From positions 1 through 64,000 of the forward strand of contig NC_007677.1 in assembly GCF_000013045.1 (NCBI RefSeq): a stretch of 64,000 bases of DNA, read 5' to 3'. The stretch is from Salinibacter ruber DSM 13855. GTDB lineage: Bacteria > Bacteroidota > Rhodothermia > Rhodothermales > Salinibacteraceae. Numbering within the stretch: the stretch's first letter is position 1; each line of letters starts with the position of its first letter. This document shows, one piece after another, positions 18,294-23,411 of this stretch. The notes beneath the pieces are model-generated. The model was not told where the DNA came from. It did no database searches and saw nothing but the letters and a program-made list of their open reading frames with translations. The translations under genes were made by a program, and so were the position numbers.

Positions 18294-18706
18294 GCGACCA
18301 AGTAAGCACGAAGAAATACGTCTCTTCGAGCGTCCTTCTGGGCGACCGACGATCGAAGGGAGGCGGGAGCCGAAGGGGCCTGCAGGGTCATCCTCTGGGA
18401 ATCGTTCTGGCTCAGCGAGGATGCTGATTTCGGGACTCATCGGTCTGACGGGTGCTTCTGCTGCCCGTCGAAGAGATTTATTTTATCAGTCGCTTCGCTC
18501 GTGTCTCGGCTCCGCTTCGCTGTGCTCGGAATGACTCATCAGTACCGTTCGTGTGCGGTCTACCTGGGGGGAGGAGGCGAGGCCCGAAGGGCGGGCACGC
18601 GTTCCCCATCCAGCCTCCGGAGGTGCAAGACGCCCGGTCTGCACCTCTGCGGTCCGCCCCATATATTGACACGCGTCCTGTCCTTCCAAGCGACACGTCT
18701 CTCGTC
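18294..18706. other. Intergenic region with a possible dispersed repeat
   Basis: About 410 nt without a convincing gene. On the minus strand around 18500-18535 it reads like the GTCATTCCGAGC-type intergenic repeats seen in many bacterial genomes (tcattccgagcacagcg, followed by aagcggagccgagac). A hairpin could form between GGAGGTGCAAGACG and CTGCACCTCTGC near 18617-18653. No other copy of the repeat is obvious in this window, so its repeat status is unproven. Confidence 0.35.
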
Positions 18707-19558
18707 ATGACCTGCGTTCGTTCGTCGCTGCTCGCGACGCTCCTGGTGGGCGGCCTGCTCTGGGCGGGCTGCGCGTCGGACTCGGCCTCTAATTCCGAGC
18801 CCACCGTCTCCCCCACCGATACGATTGCGCCCGAGACGCGGGCCGACTCGGTCGCCTACCGGCTCCTCCAGGCCCACGGGATCGACGCGTGGGCGTCGTC
18901 CCCGTACCTTCGGTTTAACTTTGGCATCGAGACCCCGGGCGGTGCCCAGACGATCGCGCGACACCTCTGGAACCGAAACACGGGCGCGTACCGGATGGAG
19001 TGGTCGGCCGGCCCGGATTCCTCCTACGTGGCGCTCGTCAACGTTCGGGACTCGCAGGAGGGCCGCCTGGGCGGCACGGTCTACCTGAACGGGAGCGAGC
19101 TGACGGGAGCGGCGGCGGAAACCGCCCGCGAAGAGGCCTACGGCCGGTTCGTGAACGACACGTACTGGCTGTTGGCCCCCCTGAAGGCCTTCGATCCGGG
19201 CGTCAACCGCACCTACGTGCCGGACTCGTCCACGGCCGAGCACGACGTGATCCAGCTCACCTTCGACGATGTGGGGCGCACTCCGGGCGACCGGTACTGG
19301 CTCTACGTGTCGACCGAGACGGGCCGGCTCGACCGGTGGGCCTACCACCTCCAGGGAATGCCGGAGGACGCGCCGCCGCAGTTCTACGACTGGACGCAGT
19401 ACCGGGAGCTGTCGGCAGCGGACGGAACGGTGCGCCTTGCGTCGCGCAAAGAGGCCATCGGGGCGGAGCAGGCGCTCCTCACCAATCAGTTGGCGCTGCC
19501 CGAATCGCCCCCGGAGGGGGCTTTCTCGAACCCCGAACCGATGCTGGGCGGCGAGTAG
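18707..19558 (+). CDS. Outer-membrane-type lipoprotein, LolA-like fold suspected
   Basis: Lipoprotein of 283 residues: basic start MTCVRSSLL, hydrophobic core ATLLVGGLLWAG and the lipobox Cys in WAGCASDS. The mature part is rich in beta strand (YLRFNFGIET, YRMEWSAGPDSSYVALVNV, HDVIQLTFDDVGRTPGDRYW, LYVSTETGRLDRWAYHLQG), the strand-turn pattern of LolA/outer-membrane lipoprotein-sorting-like domains (DUF6503-type proteins of Bacteroidota). A LolC/E-like permease gene lies 75 nt downstream, which fits a role in lipoprotein handling. The frame is open upstream to 18452, but the lipoprotein signal fixes the start at 18707. The fold assignment is inference. Confidence 0.75.
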   Translation: MTCVRSSLLATLLVGGLLWAGCASDSASNSEPTVSPTDTIAPETRADSVAYRLLQAHGIDAWASSPYLRFNFGIETPGGAQTIARHLWNRNTGAYRMEWSAGPDSSYVALVNVRDSQEGRLGGTVYLNGSELTGAAAETAREEAYGRFVNDTYWLLAPLKAFDPGVNRTYVPDSSTAEHDVIQLTFDDVGRTPGDRYWLYVSTETGRLDRWAYHLQGMPEDAPPQFYDWTQYRELSAADGTVRLASRKEAIGAEQALLTNQLALPESPPEGAFSNPEPMLGGE

Positions 19559-19633
19559 TCCTGCGTCTTCCGACGGGCCCTGGCGTGCCCAGGGCCCGTT
19601 CTGTGCTGATCGACCGACGACCGACGAACCACC

Positions 19634-20893
19634 GTGGACTACCGGTTCCAAATCGCGCGGCGCTACCTGGCCAGCCGACGTGAGGTGTCGCTCATCTCAA
19701 TCATCACCGGCATCTCGACGGTGGGGGTGACCCTCGGGGTTGCGTCGCTCATCGTGGTGCTTTCCGTGATGAACGGGTTTTACGACGTCGTGCGGGGCGT
19801 TCTCGTGTCGCTCGATCCGCACGTCCGGGTTGTGAGTGCGCAGGGAGAAGGCGTCGCCAACGTGGACTCGCTTCTCCGCGTCGCTCGCGAGACCCGGCAC
19901 GTGACGGCCGCGGCGCCCTACGTGGAGGGCAAGGCCCTGCTGATGAGCGACAACACGGGCGACGCCAATCGGGTGGTGCGCGTCCGGGGGGTCGAGGCGT
20001 CCATGATGAAGGGGGCGGCCCCGACGATGGCCATGGGGCGCTTCGACCTGAGCCGGAATGCGGACGGGGTGCCGGGGGTCGTGCTGAATCAGCGACTTGG
20101 GCAGCGCGCCGGGCTCGTGCCGGCGGGCCGGACCCAGTCGAGTACCGCGGTGGGGTTGCTGTCGGCACCGGCCGTGGAGCGCACCCTCACGAACATCTTT
20201 GGCAGCCCGCCGGTGCGGCGCTTCGAGGTGCGGGGGCTCTTCCAGTCGCAGGGGACCTCGAAGGGCCAGCGCGTCTTCGTGTCGCTGGCGGAGGCGCAGC
20301 AGCTGTTTCGGACCGAGGGCCGGGTGACCGGGGTGGAGCTCCGCCTCGACAACCTGGAACGGGCCGCGGGCGTGAAGGCCGCCCTGCAGCGGAAGCTCGG
20401 GACCGACCGGTACACCGTGCAGACGTGGTACGACCTTCAGCGGTCGCTCTACGACGTGATGCAGCTGGAAAAGTGGGGCGCGTCGGCCATCCTCGGGCTC
20501 ATCGTGATCGTAGCGGCCTTCAACATCGTCGGCTCCCTGACGATGGTGGTGATCGAAAAGCGGGCCGACGTGGGGGCCCTCCAGGCCATGGGCGTGTCTC
20601 GGGGAGACGTGCGTCGCATTTTCCTGCTCGAAGGGGCGCTCATCGGCGCGCTCGGAACGGGGCTGGGCCTCGTCTTGGGACTGGGGCTTGCCTTTCTGCA
20701 GCAGCACTACGGACTTGTGCCGATGGCCCAGGCCGAGTCGTTTCTCATCGACGCCTATCCGGTGTCGGTACAGGCGCTCGACGTGGTGCTCATCGCGGTC
20801 GTTTCGTTTGGGCTTTGTGTGCTGGCCGCCCTGTATCCGGCCGTTCGGGCGGCCGCCATCGAGCCGGCCCGGGCCGTGCACCTGGACGGCTGA
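19634..20893 (+). CDS. LolC/LolE-family ABC transporter permease
   Basis: Membrane subunit of a FtsX/MacB-superfamily transporter, closest in style to LolC/LolE, which extract lipoproteins from the inner membrane. The 419 residues begin (GTG start) MDYRFQIARRYLASRREVSL, the typical LolC/E cytoplasmic N-terminus, followed by a first helix (GVTLGVASLIVVLSVMNGFY), a large periplasmic domain (about 60-260) and three C-terminal helices (ILGLIVIVAAFNIVGSLTMV; ALIGALGTGLGLVLGLGLAF; VVLIAVVSFGLCVLAALYPA). No ATPase (LolD) gene is adjacent. A lipoprotein gene lies just upstream. Confidence 0.9.
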   Translation: MDYRFQIARRYLASRREVSLISIITGISTVGVTLGVASLIVVLSVMNGFYDVVRGVLVSLDPHVRVVSAQGEGVANVDSLLRVARETRHVTAAAPYVEGKALLMSDNTGDANRVVRVRGVEASMMKGAAPTMAMGRFDLSRNADGVPGVVLNQRLGQRAGLVPAGRTQSSTAVGLLSAPAVERTLTNIFGSPPVRRFEVRGLFQSQGTSKGQRVFVSLAEAQQLFRTEGRVTGVELRLDNLERAAGVKAALQRKLGTDRYTVQTWYDLQRSLYDVMQLEKWGASAILGLIVIVAAFNIVGSLTMVVIEKRADVGALQAMGVSRGDVRRIFLLEGALIGALGTGLGLVLGLGLAFLQQHYGLVPMAQAESFLIDAYPVSVQALDVVLIAVVSFGLCVLAALYPAVRAAAIEPARAVHLDG

Positions 20894-21006
20894 GTCGACG
20901 GGCATTGGGGCAGGGGTTGGACCCGGTGCCCGTTCAGTCCCATTAGAACTCCCGGTACGGCCGTTCGACCGGGCGTCGTCCTTTTTCCGTCTTGTGCCTC
21001 ACTCTC

Positions 21007-21828
21007 ATGACCAACGACGCGTTCGATCTGATCGGCCTTCCGGACCGTCCCGAAAAGCCGCGGGAGCGGGGGCTGACCCACATGCTGGACAAGGGCCTGT
21101 CGGCCCGAGAGGTCGAAAATGTGCTCAATGGGGCCGCCCACATCATCGACGTTGCCAAGCTCGGGTGGGGAACGGCCGCCGTCACGAAGAACCTGGAGAC
21201 GAAACTGGACGTCTACCGGGAGGCCGGCATTCCCTTTTTCTTCGGCGGCACGCTCTTCGAAGCGTACTTCCTCCGGGACCAGATCGACGACTATCGCCGC
21301 CTCCTCGACGACCTGGACGTACACCACGTCGAGATTTCCGCCGGGGCCGTTGCGATGGCGCACGAGGACAAGCTGGACTTCATCGAGCTCTTCGCGAACG
21401 ACTTCACCGTCGTGAGCGAGGTCGGCTCCAAGGACTCCAGCGACGTGATGGCCCCGTACCGGTGGGTTGAGTTTATGCAGGCGGAGCTGGCGGCCGGTAG
21501 CTGGAAGGTGACCGCCGAATCGCGAGAGGCCGGAACCGCCGGTCTCTTCCGCCCGAATGGCGAGGTGCGGACGGGGCTCGTTGACGAGATCTTGTCCCGG
21601 GTCGACCCCCACGACATCATCTTCGAGGCCCCCAACAAGAAGCAGCAGGCCTGGCTCATCAAACACCAGGGGGCCAACGTCAACCTCGGCAACATTCATC
21701 CCGAAGAGGTCGTCCCGCTCGAAACGCTGCGCCTGGGCCTGCGCGGGGATACGCTCTTTGAATTTCTCACACCGGGGATCACGCCCCATCTTCCCGGCGG
21801 CTCCCCTTCGGGAGACGGGCATTCCTGA
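21007..21828 (+). CDS. Phosphosulfolactate synthase-like protein (ComA family)
   Basis: Member of the family that adds sulfite to phosphoenolpyruvate to give phosphosulfolactate, the first step to coenzyme M in methanogens and to sulfolactate in Bacillus. The 273-residue TIM-barrel product shows the family blocks RERGLTHMLDKGLS, HIIDVAKLGWGTAAV, GIPFFFGGTLFEAYF, VEISAGAVAM, VVSEVGSKDSS, IFEAPNKKQQAWLI and ANVNLGNIHPEEVVPLETLR. The start at 21007 is the ATG before the conserved region; a CTG-rich upstream extension to 20992 is unlikely. It stands alone: no phosphatase or dehydrogenase of the sulfolactate route is adjacent. A link to sulfonolipid or sulfonate metabolism is possible but unproven. 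Confidence 0.9.
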   Translation: MTNDAFDLIGLPDRPEKPRERGLTHMLDKGLSAREVENVLNGAAHIIDVAKLGWGTAAVTKNLETKLDVYREAGIPFFFGGTLFEAYFLRDQIDDYRRLLDDLDVHHVEISAGAVAMAHEDKLDFIELFANDFTVVSEVGSKDSSDVMAPYRWVEFMQAELAAGSWKVTAESREAGTAGLFRPNGEVRTGLVDEILSRVDPHDIIFEAPNKKQQAWLIKHQGANVNLGNIHPEEVVPLETLRLGLRGDTLFEFLTPGITPHLPGGSPSGDGHS

Positions 21829-22021
21829 GCGGGCGCACGGCTACGCCCCGAGACGAGCGGGAGACGAGAACTCGTATCGAAATTGCGGTGTCTTCACGAA
21901 CAAAGCCCCGCAGTGCCGCCTTCAACCTTGTCGATCTGACGCGCACAAGCCGCACGCTCGGCCCGCGTCGTTTCGGAACGACGACACGTCAACAGACACG
22001 AACCGTCCCAAGAGGTGCGTT

Positions 22022-22258
22022 ATGGCTCGCAAAGATGACGTCACGGGCGAGGGGCCGGTGACGGGAAACAGCGTCTCCGACTCCAACCAGAAGACCAACC
22101 GCCGCTTCAAGCGCAACCTGCACGAAAAGCGGTTTTACATTCCCTCCGAGGACCGTCACGTGAAGCTGAAGGTGTCCTCGAAAACCCTGAAGACCATCAA
22201 CAAGAAGGGCATCCAGGCGGTTTTGGAGGAGGCCCGCAAGCAGGGCTACGACGTGTAG
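22022..22258 (+). CDS. rpmB: Ribosomal protein L28 (bL28)
   Basis: Large-subunit ribosomal protein of 78 residues. The L28 signature is clear: GEGPVTGNSVSDSNQKTNRR (target loop), RRFKRNLHEKRFYIPSEDRH and KLKVSSKTLKTINKKG. The start is supported by AGAGGT 8 nt upstream, one of the few good Shine-Dalgarno sites in this window. It begins a three-gene set with rpmG and a 49-residue protein, the Bacteroidota-type arrangement. No zinc-binding cysteines are present. Confidence 0.96.
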   Translation: MARKDDVTGEGPVTGNSVSDSNQKTNRRFKRNLHEKRFYIPSEDRHVKLKVSSKTLKTINKKGIQAVLEEARKQGYDV

Positions 22259-22332
22259 GGCGCTTCGTTGCTGGATGCGCCCCCGTGGCGTTTCGAAGCC
22301 GCAACTGACCCAACCAACCAACCCACAGTCCG

Positions 22333-22497
22333 ATGGCCACAGGTGATCGCGTTCAGGTCATACTCGAGTGCACGGAGGAGCCGGGAACGTCGCGCTACCA
22401 CACGACGAAGAACCGGAAGAACACCTCCGACCGGCTCGAGCTCATGAAGTACAACCCCGTCCTTCAGAAGCATACCCTTCACCGAGAGAAGAAATAA
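22333..22497 (+). CDS. rpmG: Ribosomal protein L33 (bL33)
   Basis: Large-subunit ribosomal protein of 54 residues: [20 protein letters not shown], then [20 protein letters not shown] and [14 protein letters not shown]. This matches L33 in length and in the YxTxKNRxNxxxRLELxKYxP pattern. Only one of the zinc-site cysteines remains (ILEC), so it is a zinc-free (C-minus) form. It lies 74 nt after rpmB and its stop is 3 nt before the next start. Confidence 0.95.
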
Positions 22498-22500
22498 GCC

Positions 22501-22650
22501 ATGGCAGACCAGAGCACATCCGCCTCGCGCAAGATGGCGAAGCTCATCGTTGCCGAGGAAAAAGAAGACGGCAACTACGGCTTCCGTGAAAAGATCGTCC
22601 CCCTCGACGACGTCGAGGAGGAGCTTGAAGAGGCCAAGGAGTTCACCTAG
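22501..22650 (+). CDS. DUF4295-like 49-residue protein of the rpmB-rpmG operon
   Basis: A tiny protein starting MADQSTSASRKMAKLIVAEE and continuing with GNYGFREKIVPLDDVEEELE. In Bacteroidota the rpmB-rpmG pair is followed by a small DUF4295 protein with the pattern Y.F.E.IVP.D.V, which is what is seen here. The start is 3 nt after the rpmG stop, so translation is probably coupled. It is far more acidic at its C-terminus than its relatives. A ribosome-linked role is inferred from position only. Confidence 0.75.
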   Translation: MADQSTSASRKMAKLIVAEEKEDGNYGFREKIVPLDDVEEELEEAKEFT

Positions 22651-22669
22651 ACGGGCGCCCACCGCCACT

Positions 22670-22743
22670 CGGGGCGTGGCGCAGTCTGGCAGCGCACCTG
22701 CTTTGGGGGCAGGTGGTCGCCGGTTCGAATCCGGCCGCCCCGA
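22670..22743 (+). tRNA. tRNA-Pro (anticodon UGG)
   Basis: A 74-nt cloverleaf: acceptor CGGGGCG pairs with CGCCCCG, the anticodon stem CCTGC/GCAGG encloses loop TTTGGGG with anticodon TGG, and the T arm has GGTTCGAATCC. CCA is not encoded. It begins 19 nt after the DUF4295-like gene and is the first of three tRNA genes on the same strand. Confidence 0.96.
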
Positions 22744-22796
22744 CACCCACCCCTAGAGCCGCTCCGTGTGATCAATAGAGCTCCATGTTTCGCTCT

Positions 22797-23080
22797 GCGC
22801 CCGTAGCTCAGTTGGATAGAGCAGCGGACTTCAACAGGAGCGTCCACGTGGCGACGCGTGGACTGCACGGTGCCGTAACGGGGAATCCTGTGAAATGGCA
22901 ACCCCGTGGAAACTCAAGAGGACGACCTTGAGGCTCCGTAGAGACTGTACGCATCGCGCCCCGGGCGTCTTCGGGACGAAGAGACAGTCCAGGCCACAAA
23001 TCCCGAGCGTCATCGGGAGCAGCGAAAGCTGCAGTGGTATGCTAATCCGCAGGCCGCAGGTTCGAATCCTGCCGGGCGTA
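22797..23080 (+). tRNA. tRNA-Arg (anticodon UCU), interrupted by a group I intron
   Basis: Exon 1 (22797-22831) gives the acceptor strand GCGCCCG, the D arm and the 5' half of the anticodon arm (GCGGACTT). Exon 2 (23042-23080) starts CTAATCCGC and contains the T arm GCAGGTTCGAATCCTGC and acceptor strand CGGGCGT plus discriminator A. Joined, they make a normal 74-nt tRNA with anticodon loop CTTCTAA, anticodon TCT. The first acceptor pair is G-U. The interruption lies after the wobble base U34, the same relative place as in cyanobacterial tRNA-Leu(UAA). CCA is not encoded. The tRNA can only work if the intron splices. Confidence 0.93.
22832..23041 (+). ncRNA. Group I self-splicing intron (210 nt, no ORF)
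   Basis: The insert follows a U (5' exon end) and ends in G (23041), as group I introns require. The core is recognisable: P7 strands GACTG (22943-22947, in the R element GTAGAGACTGTACGC) and CAGTC (22985-22989, in GACAGTCCAGG), closely resembling the Azoarcus tRNA-Ile intron. Other helices are ACGGGG/CCCCGT (P4-P5 region), CTCAAG/CTTGAG (P6 region), TCCCGA/TCGGGA (23001-23018) and a GNRA hairpin GCAGC-GAAA-GCTGC (23019-23032). The exact P1 pairing is unclear by eye: GGACTT can pair with a nearby GAG..TCC only with a bulge. At 210 nt it is among the compact members. Confidence 0.9.
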
Positions 23081-23158
23081 CACTTCGGGCCGTCGTTCTC
23101 GCCCTGAGGAGAGGAACTCAGTCCGGAATCTCCTCATTACAACATCGGGATACATTTT

Positions 23159-23229
23159 GGTGACGTGGCCGAGTGGTCAGGCAGAGGCCTGCAAAGCCTC
23201 CTACGGCGGTTCGAATCCGCCCGTCACCT
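23159..23229 (+). tRNA. tRNA-Cys (anticodon GCA)
   Basis: A 71-nt cloverleaf: acceptor GGTGACG pairs with CGTCACC, the anticodon stem GAGGC/GCCTC encloses loop CTGCAAA with anticodon GCA, the T arm is GGCGGTTCGAATCCGCC, and the discriminator is U as usual for tRNA-Cys. CCA is not encoded. A strong terminator follows 7 nt downstream. Confidence 0.96.
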
Positions 23230-23236
23230 CCTGCAG

Positions 23237-23268
23237 GCGCCCCTGGGCTCGGCCCGGCGGGCGCTTTT
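23237..23268 (+). terminator. Intrinsic terminator after the tRNA cluster
   Basis: GCGCCC (23237-23242) pairs with GGGCGC (23259-23264), and inside it CTGGGC pairs with GCCCGG around a TCG loop with one bulged C; TTTT follows at once. It probably ends the tRNA-Pro/Arg/Cys transcript. Confidence 0.75.
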
Positions 23269-23411
23269 CGTCGTTCACGCCCCTCTGCCGATATTTGTGC
23301 TGAGAACCGGACGGCCGATGCCCTCCGTTCCGCGGCCGCGGCCGCAGAGAAAGCGTCGAACTGCTTGAAGAGTGGGGCCCCGACGGCACGCCGCAGTGTG
23401 CACTAGAAGGG

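Noticed and set aside
18666-18700. TTGACA as a -35 box for the lipoprotein gene
   Set aside because: No -10-like hexamer lies 15-19 nt downstream.
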